Positions 49,131-62,000 of a DNA stretch of 64,000 bases are shown one piece after another. Every line of letters starts with the position of its first letter. The first letter of the stretch is position 1. A program made the position numbers and the translations under genes. The DNA is from Penelope pileata (Eukaryota; Chordata; Aves; Galliformes; Cracidae). Location of the stretch: contig WBMW01005037.1 of assembly GCA_013396635.1 (NCBI GenBank), positions 648,665 to 712,664 on the forward strand. The letters are read 5' to 3'. The notes under the pieces are model-generated. The model was given only the letters and a program-made list of their open reading frames with translations, had not been told where the DNA came from and made no database searches.

Positions 49131-52057
49131 CACAGGATTCAAAGAGAAGTGTTGAAGAAAAGCCAAAACAAAAAGAGTTAATGAGTAGATTATTATAGGA
49201 GAATGCCTATATGCTAAGAAGGATGTAAAGCTTACGTATTCTTCTAAAGGCTGTTTGGAATGCTAGGTACTTTCTCCCAATGACACCTATAGCAATGTTT
49301 TACCCCTTAAAAAATGCAGCATGAAACTCATTTTGCTTTCTTTCCACACATAAGAGTGGTATACAATAACCAAAAGAAAGCCTCAGTATGCTCTGAATTT
49401 TGCTGAAGAGGATCTGGTTGTTCAAAAACTGGATTCAACATTCTGTGTGTAAGGTGACACTGCTTCCTAGGGCTTAACCTTGTTCTGGAACTGCCAAGGT
49501 TACAGCTGCACTAAGATTGCCGTGTAGATTACTGATGAAATGCACTAGATCTAGCTTTAATCTAGGATAGCAGGACAACAGCAGTTAAACATTTGCTAAG
49601 TAAAAGGGTTGTAATTGTGTTCTATTAAACACAGCATCTGTGAATAATGAGAAACATGGACCTTTCTCACTTCCATCGTAAAGCAAGCAGCAATCCCATG
49701 CAGGGATGTACATGTATTACCAAAGGTATGAGGCTCTGACTCGGACTGCTGAACAAAAGTCATTGTCATGATAACTACCAACTAAAGCATCCCATCCAGC
49801 AAATTACAGTTCCACATCAAATACAGTCATATAAACCACACAAAATACAGCCGAGATGTGTTTAGAGGTAGAGGCCAAAGTTCTTCACAAAACTGTTGAT
49901 GTTACATGTTGAACAGGAATGCGAGTTTGGAGGTCTCAGTAGTGGCTTTCAGTTTTATGTTAATTTAATCTGTGAGATATCTTTTTTCATTTCAATGATC
50001 AATCCACAGAATAAATTCTTATGCCAGTGTGGAAAGGCATCTAGAGGGCAGACAGGCAGAAGTGCAAGATATTTGTGACTACACTGATGCACTAACTAAG
50101 CGTTGTGTCAGACTGCGAAGCAGTAGGCATAGGAATTACAAATGTAATGCAAGACATCTTCCTGAGGGGACAACTCCATCTCACCTGATCATATCTGCCT
50201 GACTGCTTCCAGAGGAGCTCTGTTCTGCAAAGGGCTTCCTTAAATAGGTAATGTAGCTTAGATCTCAAAACTTGTGCTGCCAGATAAACTACACAAAAAT
50301 AATGTGGTAATTGTATTTTAGTTTAACACTTGTATAATGTTCAAAGTGACGTTGTATAGTTGTGGTCAGCCAGTCTTTGAATCCCTCAGCTTACAACCAA
50401 GTAAAATATTTAACTACTTTCACCTTAATTAAAAATGAATAAAGGCACTAAAATGACTTGTATTCCACAATCAAGTAAAACAATTTGTTTGTCAGCAATT
50501 TGAGAATTACAGAAAATGCACTGCATGCAATTCGTATGCACGAGATATAAAGAGGAGAACAGAATCATTGCACTTAATAAACAACAATTTTTTATGTCCA
50601 GTTAGTACTGACAGAATTATAAAAAATATATAAACAACATTTAATCCAAACACAGTAGTTCCAGTGCAAAATATTTTCTTTGAAAGCTGAGAAATGGTAG
50701 TGAAAATAGCCAAAAAAGATTTCATTACTTGTAATTTCATGTATAATGTGTAAGAAAAATAGCAGCTAGCAATGACATGGATCAGAGTAACTGTGATTTT
50801 CCACCCAAATCTTTCTTTCACTGCATATGGTGAGTACTTTTTTTTTTTCTGCTCTGTTTTTCAGAACTATTCTGAAGGCCAAGCACCCCAGCTGCAGTAG
50901 CGTGTAGTGCCTGGTCTGGATCTGGGACCTTCCTATGCTAAGCAGTGCAGAAATACTGTCTTCAACCCAACATAAATTAGCTTTCTATGAAAGCCATTTT
51001 CCTGTGTTTTTATGAGTTGCAGCATTGCTTACTCTCTAAGGAAAGATATTCTCAGGGTGTCTAGAATGGAAAAATATATCAATATATCAGCTAAAGTTTT
51101 GGGGGAAGGTTTAAGGCTATCCTAGGGTGGAATAAATAAGATAGAAATACATAAAACAATATGCGCATGAGAGAGATGTCTTTACATTTTAGAGATGACA
51201 GTTATTTGTATACAAATATCGGAATAAATGTGAGTGAATGTCTTCTGCACTCTGCTCTAGTCATTTTACTCAGAGAAATTGACTGGAAAATCAACTTGCG
51301 TAGTAAATTGGGTTAGCAGATAATAACAATGCACTTTTTAAATATGTTTCATCATTTAGAACACGACTAGATTACAGCAACTCTGGTTTCACTATAATTA
51401 TAAATCTGCATTGTTCCATCTTGCATATTGGATTCTGGCTCCTGCAATGAGAATTGAATTCCCTTGTGAACTCTGTCCGAGGGAGTTAGTGCGCAAGCCT
51501 GTTATTTCCTCTCTCCAGCTTATAGCAAAACAGATCACCATCAATTCCCACTATATATTCAAAACTTGGAGCATAAAATTAGGCACCTACACTAATGTCT
51601 TCATGTTTAGATCACCACATAAATTGGCTTTGATGGCCCAGTTTAACCTCAATGGGAGCTGGGAGAGCTCAGCACTTCTAAACACCAAGTCAAGCTATCT
51701 ACATACAGATTAAGCAAGCATCTAAATACTGGTAACAAAGCAGTCCCAACACATTTGAAACTGAGGTCTATTAGCAACAGCTTAGATGCTAAGGGCTAAA
51801 TGAACAGCTAGGTTTTTCTCTCACACTGATACTAAGACTGAAGATCATACCCTTCTGTTGGCATCGACAGAAACTGAAACGGTCACTGACATTTGGGCAA
51901 AATCAGACATCTACTGAAATCCTTCTCAGAACTGTTTCAGTGGGACAAATAAGTAATAGTAAAAACATAAATATCTTACTTTTAAAATAAAATTATATTA
52001 GCAACACTAAACATTCACATGAATTCCTTAACATTTTACTCAAACTTTGATGAGGCC
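49131..52057. other. Non-coding stretch, nothing recognised
   Basis: No gene recognised. The minus-strand frame at 50507-50821 (104 codons) is hydrophobic and looks membrane-like, but its composition follows from AT-rich DNA and no family is recognisable. The frame at 51411-51713 is also unrecognised. Confidence 0.5.
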
Positions 52058-52086
52058 TTTTTCTTTCTTTCTTTTTTTTTTTTTTT
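52058..52086. repeat. Pyrimidine tract with T15
   Basis: A TTTC-type run passes into fifteen consecutive T residues (52072-52086). It is a simple slippage-prone repeat. No downstream exon was recognised, so a splicing role is not supported. Confidence 0.9.
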
Positions 52087-53412
52087 ATTAAAACAAAAAT
52101 TTATCTCAGACATATGTTACTGCCAAGTCACAGATTAAATTTTAGTAGGCAAGTTTCAAGTCCCTGAAAGCTGGGATTTATAATAGAAATGCTGACTAAC
52201 AGCCATGAATAGAGCCATGTTATATAAAAGAACTATTACTGAAGGACACTTATTTTTCATGACTAGCTCCTTATTTCAGCAACTTTTTCTTTCAAGTATC
52301 CCTTCTATAGTGAAATAATTTTGTATTCATCAGTAATCTTCATGAATTCACTTGGTATTCATGTAGATGTCACATATATTTCCACTGATTTTCCACTGCT
52401 GTTTAGGATTAGTTAATGGGCACTTAAAATAGAGTGTTACTCCTGTGGGAGTAAAATAACTTCAATCTTGGTGCACATATTTCCAAGTCGAAGCATAAAT
52501 GATGACGTTATATTGAGTACAGCTCAGTCAGTTGTTAGCTTTTCAAATTATACGCCAACAGCCTCTTTAAAAAAGGGGGGACGAGTAGAAAGATAGCTTT
52601 TTTATCTGTGAGAAATACACTTATGAATAAAATAGTTGCTTAGCGTAGAAGTACAATAGGGCAGATGCTGTTGTAAATCAGTCTGGCTGTGCTGAGGTCA
52701 ATGAAGCTGTGTTGATTTATAAGTATTTGTGAGGATACATTTTGTTCAGTTGCTTTCTGATTGCAGTGGCTAGTCCACATGCAATTATCTTTTATAGCGG
52801 GTTCAGTCATTTTACTTGTTTGCTACCTTTCTTATTAGTATGTATAGCAGAGGTATCACAGACACTCTACAGCTGAGGAAAACTATCTCACTTGTGATTC
52901 ATTGATTACTTCTTATAATCTGAAGTCAAGTATGATGAAGAATTCTTTTCAGTCAACCATAATAAAGGAGTATAAATTTGTCTCCCAACATATTTTCTTA
53001 ATGAATACTGTATACAACCAATAACTACTAGTTTGCCTTAAGTTTTTTGATCTTACATTGATTGATCAGCAGAAAATTAATACAAGAAATTAAATAATTC
53101 AAATATTCCTTTTGTAAAAAACATTGAGGCTAGTTGCTTCACACACTGCAGATGAGTCTTTAAAAAAGGTCATCATAAAAAGAACAAGATATTCCACCAG
53201 TTTTGTTAAGTGCCGTTTGGCACATCAGTATGACTGCTGAAATAACCTTTTAGTTTACATTTCAAATTCCCTGATGAATACCCCAATATTCATAATAGTA
53301 AGGCTTTACAGAAGGGGAAAGATGGCATAACAGCAGACATCCCAGACACCAGAGCCCCCTGGGCATGATTACGTATGTTCTTGCATGCAGCGAGCTCGGT
53401 AAGGGTGGGTAT
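52087..53412. other. Non-coding stretch, nothing recognised
   Basis: AT-rich sequence. No gene, RNA or named repeat seen. Confidence 0.55.
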
Positions 53413-53436
53413 CTTATCAGACTTGGGCCTGATAAG
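53413..53436. promoter_or_regulatory. Inverted pair of GATA sites (candidate)
   Basis: CTTATCAG (53413-53420) and CTGATAAG (53429-53436) are exact reverse complements separated by eight bases. Both contain the preferred extended GATA-factor site, CTTATC/GATAAG. Palindromic or paired GATA sites are used by vertebrate GATA factors at enhancers. The surrounding text is less AT-rich than its neighbours. No gene is visible nearby. Confidence 0.4.
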
Positions 53437-54413
53437 GCATCACCATAGCATCACTCCACTCTTCCTACTTCCCCTTTGACTGGATTCTGGTTACCATATT
53501 AAGAGTAACTGCTGATGTGAATAAGGAGAACAGGGGGAATATAAGCATTTATTAATGCTTTGTGCTGAATTCCAACTGATCCCAAGAAATCTGAGTGCAA
53601 GATGTCCATTAAAATTAATAGGAATTGGCATCCACCAAGTCTCTGCGATTTTGATGTCTCAGCTTTAACATTCTGTTTGTTTGTTGGCTTGTTTGAAGTG
53701 CGCGTAGCCTGAGCTGTACGTTGCTGCTAAGATCTAACATTATTTTCACTGAGACATGATCACTGTTTCTGTATTTGCACTGATCTTTTCTTTTTCATCC
53801 CCCTGCTCATCTTGGGTCAATTCTACCCCAAGAGTTCATTTCAGACCACAAGTCTTTTAAGCTGTCTCTGTTTTTTCTCTTAATAGATGAGCCTAGGGGG
53901 ATGTCATTGTCCCAGTGCTTTGTTACTTGGATCCTGTCATCAGTTTACACATTTGATAGATGAAGCTATGGAGAATTGTAATATTATTCATATTCACACC
54001 CGAGAGATACAAACAGCAAATTGAGACAGGAAATTTTGAAAGATCTCCCAAGAGGCAAAATCACTTCTTTTTTTCTGCTGATTATAAAGAAGATTGGCTG
54101 GCAGATGTTAATATTGGCAGTTACTCTCTGACAAATTTTCTCTAGGTACGACTAATCAATTTTTGCTGCTTGGAATGAGAAATGGAGCTTGAATATTCAG
54201 ATGTCTAGACATGTAAATACTTTACATTTATAAATAGATTTAAATGATTAATACCCATGAAAAAATAAACATGAAAAATGGATAAACTAGAAATGTTGGA
54301 TGAAGATTCATGGACTATTTGGATGATGAATAGCAAAATCTATATATACATTAAGAAGGTGAAGTCACTTATGCAGTTACCCCATATGTATTTATAGACA
54401 ACATAGGTATTTC
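53437..54413. other. Non-coding stretch, nothing recognised
   Basis: No gene recognised. The frame at 53960-54145 is short and unrecognised. Confidence 0.55.
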
Positions 54414-54435
54414 AAAAAAAAAAAAAAAAAAAACN
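54414..54435. repeat. A20 homopolymer ending at an N
   Basis: Twenty A residues (54414-54433), then C, then one unresolved base (54435). The ambiguous base beside a homopolymer suggests polymerase slippage or a low-quality read, so the run length is uncertain. Confidence 0.95.
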
Positions 54436-55131
54436 TTGACTGAAAACCTCTGGTCTAGAAAGAGATGTTATCAATATAAGAAGGGTAATGTAGTCCGATC
54501 CATTAGCACTGTAAAAATAGATGCTTTCTCTGTGTAGGGTCCTGCAAATACTTAAAATAATTTAATAGACCCCAATGGGATGCTCTGAAGGCTAAGGCTT
54601 TTTAGAACAATAGAAGTGATCTCATAAAATTGTTGTTTTATTTATAATTATTCTTACTTCATAGTGATTGAGTACAATTCCCTGGAGGAATAAGATAAAA
54701 TTTCCTCTCTAGAGATTAGCTGCCTCATCAGAGTGACCATCCCCTGATGTGCTATTAACTGCTTTGATCTGCCCATGGGAGAAGTTTATAACACTACCAC
54801 ATTATACCCAGCCAAGCTATCCTGATAGTTTTACACACCAAATCACATCAGATTCCTGTAAGTGACTCTGACAGTCCCTGGTGGACTGCCACAGAGCAAT
54901 TGTATTATTTTCAGGTAACGCAGAAGATGCTACCTGCTTTACCAGCATATCTGCTCAGTTATGGTAATATGATTAACCATATTATTTCTGAATCAGCCCA
55001 CTATGGCAAACTATGAAGAACCATCTGGCTTTCTGAGAATGAAAGCAACATGTCTACACGGTGTAAGAATTTTTTCTGGATGGGTGGGTGAATTATGTAT
55101 TATGATTTATATAATACCAAAATAAATAAAT
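54436..55131. other. Non-coding stretch, nothing recognised
   Basis: AT-rich, with no gene recognised. Confidence 0.55.
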
Positions 55132-55191
55132 TAAATACCAACCTAAAATAAAGGTTACCTAAAATTAGGTTGGCTAAATACCAACCTAAAA
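55132..55191. repeat. 17-bp direct repeat with nested hairpin
   Basis: TAAATACCAACCTAAAA occurs at 55132-55148 and again exactly at 55175-55191, 43 bases apart. Between them, TTAGGTTGG (55165-55173) is the reverse complement of CCAACCTAA (55181-55189) with a 7-nt loop. The arrangement suggests template switching during replication. Confidence 0.9.
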
Positions 55192-57269
55192 GAAAATTCT
55201 TCCTACAGAGACTATTTAGGCTGTTCCTATATTTTATAAAAGGCAATGGATCAAAGAAATCTGAAGCGGCAATGCTTACTTAATGACCTGTTCCAAGGAG
55301 TAAATTATGGCTGGATTGTCATGGTATTAAACTTAGTAGAGCAGAGCTTAAGCAACAAGGATGGAAATTTTCAAAATATAGTTCATTCTTTTACAGTGAC
55401 ACAATAGTAAAATAAAGTAACCTCTGACAATATGATTTATTGAAGAAACTAAACAAAAGATGTTGGAGCTGCACTGCACCAAAGTTATTTAGCTGTTCTA
55501 TTACTTTTAATGAATAGCCGAGATCCGTGAATATATTCAGCGAGATAAGGCTCAGTGCATTTCTGATAAGGGGAGAAAGGTAAAAAAAAAAGAAAAAAAA
55601 AGAAAAAGAAGAGCTGTATTTACTGGAGGTTTATATATATAAAAGTCCACACAAACAACAAAATGAAACATCCTATTTTCTCTCTGGTCTTTTTATCTAT
55701 TTAGAACCAAGTTCTGTCTGGGAAAATGTGTGCGATAATGTTTAGGAAAAGGTCAGATAAAAATCAGATGAGAGTTTCAGAAATCCGCAGGTGTTTGTGG
55801 TACGTTTCCCTTTTTTCAGCGGGACATGAGGCTAGGACAAATCATGGCCTTTACTTGTAGCAACTGACTAAGAAAGGCATTTTACAGCATTTTTTCCTGA
55901 GCAATGACCTATGGGTTAATCAATAAAGGACTACCATTTTTATTGGGGCCGAGCCTTCAGTGACTGAAAAAGCCTGAGCAAGTGCCCTTGCTGTCCCTGA
56001 ACAGTGCTGTGTATAAAAACAAGGATGGAACTCACAGTTTTGGATTATTTTGCCAATTAACCGAGCTACACACAGTAGCTTTCCCACTGTTAATGAGGGT
56101 GAAGATGTGACCTGCCTCTCGTTCCCTGAGATGACAGGACCATACAAGTTTCTTTGTGTGGGCCTATTTGAGACTGTAACATTGATTTCCTTCTGATATA
56201 TTTTCTCCTCTATCGGTGTCCCAGGGAAATACTTCTCTCAGGTCTCAGGGACAGTAGCAGAAATGAAATATTTCCATTACTCTTAGTTGCACAGCTGCAT
56301 AGGATGGTGCCTGAGCTGACCCCAAAGTTATTAACAATGGGGTTTTTAGTGACAGCTGAAAAAGAGTGTCAGAACTCCTAAATATAAATGGGTATAAACA
56401 CAGTACACTAATAACTGTTTTAAAACTGTTACAAGATATTGAATGTATGCATTGATGGTTAATCTAATAAACTATTGCATACTATATAGTTTGATCAGCA
56501 GTAATCACAATTTTAGTAATAAATAATGGCTCTTTCCAGTCCGGAACCAGTCCCTCAACTACTCTACATCTGTATAATGAAAAGATAGTCTTAGTACAAA
56601 GGAGAAGGGTGATGGTTTTAGTAAGAATAACAGGAATAGCAGCACTGTTTAATCCTTTACAAGGAATCACAGTAAGTACAAGTTACCAGGAAAAGTTAGA
56701 GGAGGGTACCGTAGAAACTTCATGTGGTTTCAGAGGGATCACATTCTAGGCACACAAGGAAACAAAAAGATGCTTGTGGGGAATTCAACTAAAAGTCTCT
56801 TAAAGCTGATGAAACAGAGGAAGAATAAGACAGTATGTAAGAACTGAATAGACTTTGTTAATAATTCATTAAAAGGCCTCATAAATATATAAAGAACTAT
56901 GCAAGACCTAGATTAGTATATAGACCTTCCTCCAAAGAGATTATTCAAGGGCCTCAATTCTGCTCACAACTGAAGTCAATAGCAAAGCTACTGCGACTGC
57001 ATGCCCAGTCGAAGACATAAAAGCCAAAGTGTAATGTAGTATTTTAGAAAGAGAAAAATCCCTTCTTTAAAATAAAAATAACGCAAGAAAGAACTGTTGG
57101 AAGTCAGAACACTTCAAAAAATTGTTTGCAACAAGAACAGAGGCCATGAGATAGACTTTCTGAATCACGCGTCTGCATCAAGGACAGATTTGAAGGACGG
57201 TCTTAAAGATTAAAATCATATTAATCATTAAACATTTAATCATTAAAATTAAAAATCTTAAAGTTTAAA
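55192..57269. other. Non-coding stretch with purine-rich repeat
   Basis: No gene recognised. A pure A/G tract lies at 55582-55613 (A runs separated by single G). An AT-only repeated motif, TTAATCATTAAA, is found twice at about 57221-57247, just before the CR1 tail. The minus-strand frame at 55920-56147 is unrecognised. Confidence 0.55.
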
Positions 57270-57488
57270 ATCATAGAATGCCTTGGATTGGAAGGGACCT
57301 GAAGGATCATCAAGTTCCAGTTCCCCTGCTGCAGGCAGGGTTGCCAACCTCTAGATTTGGTACTAGATCAGATTGCCCAGGGCCCCATCCAACCTGGCCT
57401 TGAACACTGCCAGGGGTGGGGCATCCACAACCTCTCTGGGCAGCCTGTTCCAGCACCTCACCACTCTCTCAGCAAAGAATAGGAAGTT
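57270..57488 (-). mobile_element. CR1 LINE 3' tail (antisense), well preserved
   Basis: The sequence starts with the reversed terminal repeat 'atcatagaatg'. It runs through 'ggattggaagggacct', 'ggatcatcaagttccag', 'gcagggttgccaacctctag', 'gcccagggccccatccaac' and 'ctggccttgaacactgccag' to 'cctctctgggcagcctgttc' and 'cagcacctcaccactctctc'. This is the 3' UTR of avian CR1 on the minus strand, truncated at its 5' side like most copies. It carries a small internal duplication around 'ctagat'. It is the least decayed CR1 in the window and the best single indicator of a bird genome. The plus-strand frame at 57416-57613 begins inside it and is not a gene. Confidence 0.95.
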
Positions 57489-58608
57489 TAGGAAGTTACA
57501 CAGCTAAGAAAATCCAAGCTATACTGTACCTGCAAAGTTCAATGTTAAAATCTTGGCTAACATTTGTTCTGGAAGATTTTTCCATCAGAATGAGACCTAA
57601 AGTGAGACGTTGACCAGCCTGATAGTGGATCTGACTATGTTAATACTATCTGCTTATTGCAGTTCTCCCCCTTCAGTCCTCCAGCTCCTATGAGGACACA
57701 CTGATTACTACAGCACATCAGAGACCCCTGTGGCTATATTTTGCTATCGATCTTCAGCTCTCAGCAACATCAATGAGAGCTTCTGCTCGTCATGGATAGT
57801 CTTGTGCACATCTTTAGAAAGTCCCATGAATGACTGCAAATCTTTTAAAGACTACATTAAAATAACATTAAATAACTTATTTAACAAGCTATAAAACAAA
57901 GACACAGAAAAAATACAAGTCTTCTATATGTCATGCATACTCCTGTGCCATGAATGACCTGTAACTTCATAATTAACCTTAAGTCTGCCTTGAAAATTGA
58001 CATTGTCAAACAGTTTAAGTCAGATAAATGGGAAGGTATTCTGTCTGTTTAGGAAAAAAAGCCAGGAAAGCTAGGGAGGAAACAAAGATGTAAAAGATAT
58101 GTAGACAGCAATTAGCTGTGGTAATGCCCTTGTAACACTTCAGTGTAGGGGCTTATCCGTCTCACAATTAGCACATCAGCTACATGTCTGCAAGTTCAAT
58201 GTGAAAGAGCCTGTCCTTAGAACCCGTGGTTTAATGGGTGACAACATTGGTGAGCTTAGCATTAAGGTACTGAAACTTTCTGTGTAAGCAAGTCTGAATG
58301 TTTTGTATTTAAGAGCATCTTTGTGGCAGGGGATTTGGGACTCCCACCTTTCAGTAAAACACTCCCTAGTTTGGGGCAAGTTAGAAAACAATGAACTGAG
58401 AATTCAATGAATTTCTAGAAGAACATGAAGTCTCCTGTCTTCTCATCTTTGCTTTAAAGAAAGGACAACTTGACTCATACAATTCTGTGGCTTATTTTGT
58501 TTCTTTAAAGAGCAGTATATGTCAGACACTATGCAGCAGCTGTGTCGGCTCTTACTGAATATGACAAATACACCATTTGGTGATGTTCATTATTAGGCCA
58601 CTATTTGT
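57489..58608. other. Non-coding stretch, nothing recognised
   Basis: No gene or named repeat recognised. Confidence 0.55.
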
Positions 58609-59052
58609 TCAGCAGCTCATAAGTTCTCCTTCATACTGATCAAGTGTGACATGTAAATGCAATGCAGTTGGCATGCCATACAATGCTAATCTAATGACAG
58701 TAACACATTCTTCCTCTGCAATCAGACTTGTAACCCGTGGAAGTAACTTTGGGAGATTTGGCGGTATGTTTGCAATTAATCTGAGTAGATCTCTACTGCT
58801 CCAATGCAGCGATTCTTTAACTTTTGAAATGTCCAACCTCCTTTTGGATCATACATCTTTGTACAACTGCCTGAACTGTTGCCACCGATTAGTGATAGAT
58901 AATGAGTCCCTGACTGCTGAGAATGCTTGAGGCTGGTAGTTACAGCCTGTTCGCATTCCTCTGCCCTGCAGGAGCAGAGCTGCTGCTAGACTCTGCTGAG
59001 GAACATTTTTTGAAGCTTTTAAAGTCTTGGGAAGATTCCTCCCTACAAGCAA
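58609..59052 (-). other. Unrecognised protein-like frame with one stop
   Basis: One minus-strand frame is open across about 148 codons except for a single TGA near 58849. It has a balanced amino-acid composition, including the segment LIAEEECVTVIRLALYGM, unlike the K/F/I-rich chance frames elsewhere. A plus-strand frame overlaps it (58646-58930), which weakens the case. I recognise no domain, and there are no clear splice sites. It might be a processed pseudogene piece, a decayed transposon ORF, or chance. Confidence 0.2.
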
Positions 59053-62000
59053 AGGCGAACTCTATGAAAAGAAGACGGGACATGTTGACGTTGGCCCAAC
59101 ATTGGTTTTCTCCACCATCTCCCTTCACTTATCTTTTGAAATTTAAAGAAGCATTGTACAGTAATATCCTCTGAATGTTGTCTACTGCTTTCATTCTCAG
59201 AAGTACCATTATTAAATCTGTAGTGTACAGATTAATAAAATATTGCCTGTTTTCCCTTTCTACGGACTAAGAATGTTTTGGACATTAGGAAAATGCTACC
59301 AGTATACATTTACTTTACACGTATACAATCAGGCTAATGAAGGCAGTAGGTGTCTTACTCCCAATCATCCAAACACGTTCTGCCACAGAGGACTTTACTT
59401 CCCAACAACAGGCAGAGAGATTAGGAGTCCTGAGGCTTTTGACAACCTTTCATTGCATGCTCTTTTTTCCCCTCCACGTAATTACATGCTCCAGCAGCTA
59501 CAATCACAGTGACTGGGAAGAGAAGCAGTTTCTTTCAGGGTTATATTTTCCTGCCTCTGGGTTCTAGTGAGGAGAGGTAAAAGAGCAGAACTCCAAGCAC
59601 TTCTCTCTCTAGCATCTGCCTTCACCTTGCTCACAAGCTCTGGTGTACAACATTGCAACCGTTCATAGAGAAAACAAATTCCTTCTCAAATTATGCATGG
59701 TGACTTTTTAAACCCCAGATACAAAATCTTCGTGAGGCTATAGCCACTAGTTAAACTCAATATGTACTCTTTTTAGATAGAGAAAGACCACGAAAGTCAC
59801 TTTCAGTTAACTGACTCAAAAATATTCATTATAAAAATGGGATCTGTGTTGAGGATATATTTCTTACTGCCTCAGTGCAGATATTTCATCTGTGTGACTT
59901 ACAGAAATCTGGGTAATTCTAAGTACAGACTTAGCTACTTCTGTTTTAAAGAGTTTTGTCAAATTTATACTGACTTGCATAGATATAAACCTTTGAGGGT
60001 GGTTCATAGGTGAAAAGCCTTTTAGGAGGTCAGGGTGATTTTGGAGAGGTCTACAGAAATAGGTCAAAATTGGAAGTAATTCTCCAGCAAAATAGCATGG
60101 AAAGGTGCCCGAGGGTGAGCAGGCAGAGTATACCTCTCCAGCAGTTTGTCAGGAGGAATAAACTATCTTCCTTAAACCAACCGTATTTTTAACAAAGAGA
60201 CAATTCTATTAAGAAATCAATAACAAGTTAATTACCACTTGGTCATCACTACTTTGTGCTCATAGGAGCAACAATCAAAACTTCCTGTAGTCTGGCTTAC
60301 GCAAGCTGTTTAGAAGCAATTGCTTACCTGGGAGTTCTGTACATTTCCATGGGATTGCTCTTGGGACTAGGTACTGTTTAGAAAGCAGCTGCACAATTTA
60401 GCCTTAGAATATGACTAAGACAAAAATTTCAACCATTTTTCTCTAGAAATACAAATTCATATGACTGCTTGAAAGAAGAAGTAAATAATCAAACAGTTCT
60501 AATTTCACCTAGGGGAGAGCAGAGGTATACATGCACATGAATGCTGACTACCTTCAAGCACAGCAGGATCTCATTCTCTCTTAAGCATCAAGTGGGACAT
60601 GTAAGACTGTGAGATGCTCATCTGGAACCTCTCCTGAAATCCAGTGTTTCACAGCAGCTATCACAAACCAAGAAATGACAGTGCTCACAAGACACAACGC
60701 AAACCAGTTATTGTGTAAGTATTTTACTTGCTATGTTCCCTGAAAGTATGTTTCTAGAATGAAGGAAAAAAAACCCACCCTCTAGGTTAATTAACGTATT
60801 TCCACTTCTAAAAAAGCATCAACACAACAACAAGAACACAAAATCAAAAAACCCCACCAACGTAGTATAATGAAACATGTTATGATGTTCAGAGACTAAC
60901 TCAATCTCATGGAAGCTTTGATGGATGTGAATGAACTATTTAAGCTAAAAAGAATAAAACCTGTCTTCTTTCTTTTTGCTAATTCCTGAAGGATCTGCAT
61001 TGCCACTGAAAGAGCAAGAATAAAAAGCTTAATTACTGGTTTCTTTGTTTAAAAGAAAAGGCAGATGTCATCAAATATTTTATTTTCTAAAAGACTAGTA
61101 GCAAAATGGAAACATTTCCAAATCACCAGAAGCTGGGCTTTTCCTGGCAAATTCTGTTTTACATTTGGAGGCTATTTCTAAATCATATTTATCAAAACAG
61201 CTTTGTTTATCAACCCTTCTGTCCTTCTCTCCTTTGCTTACTGCTTCTGTTGCTGAATAAATCCAGCAGAAATCATCAGTGCTTAAAGTGTTAGGACTTT
61301 TACCACCCATAGAACATTTATCCATATCCTTGGTTTACCTAACAGACTTCTACACGTAGTGCTTATTCTGGGGAAACAGCTTCTTTCCTACTACTATTAA
61401 TAACTTTCTTGTGCTATTTATTCTATAAATGTCGGCTATTATAACTATGATGTAAAAATATTCTTTGAACGTGTCAATTTACAGCGAGTCTGGTTTAAAC
61501 TGTCTCCCTCATTCTGTAAAACTGTGGGTAATGCTGAATAATTCTGTAAAACAGCGAGAAAGGCAGTCACTGCAGAATTGGAACAATGGTCTCTTTCACT
61601 TCAAGGAACTGATATCTAAATTCACATTTTGTAGGCCTGTGCAACTTGACTGTGACTTTTGCTCAATTCTTAACACAGCTTACCTGTGACTGTTGCTTAA
61701 CATCAGAATCACCTCACTGCTGCTCTGTGCGCTCACTGCATGGTTTGCTGTCCAGGGTCTGCTAGGAGCTTGCCAGGAAGTTGCACTTAGCACTCTGCTT
61801 CATATTTCTGGTAGTGCTTTCTACACTGAAGCACTGGTCTCTGGCTGCTACTAACAGCAAACAAATGGTAACTTAACTCCGAAGCAGCCAGAAGAAATGG
61901 TCACTGTCATCTAGGTGAGCTGCGGATAGAGCTGAGAATAGGGCTCAGCTGCTGCAGAGAGAAGGAAAATTCTACTTTCTTCCCTATAGCAAGGGAAAAA

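Noticed and set aside
48942..49181. N/Q/P/T-rich and G/W/F/V-rich frames on opposite strands
   Set aside because: Both are produced by the AACC simple repeat.
50507..50821. 104-codon hydrophobic minus-strand frame resembling a membrane protein
   Set aside because: AT-rich DNA commonly yields F/I/L-rich chance frames; no family likeness, splice sites or conserved motif.
54305..54335. Text translating to a YxDD-like motif, considered as a reverse transcriptase remnant
   Set aside because: No flanking polymerase-like sequence in any frame; chance match.
57416..57613. 65-codon plus-strand frame
   Set aside because: Its first third is antisense CR1 3' UTR and the rest has no recognisable domain.
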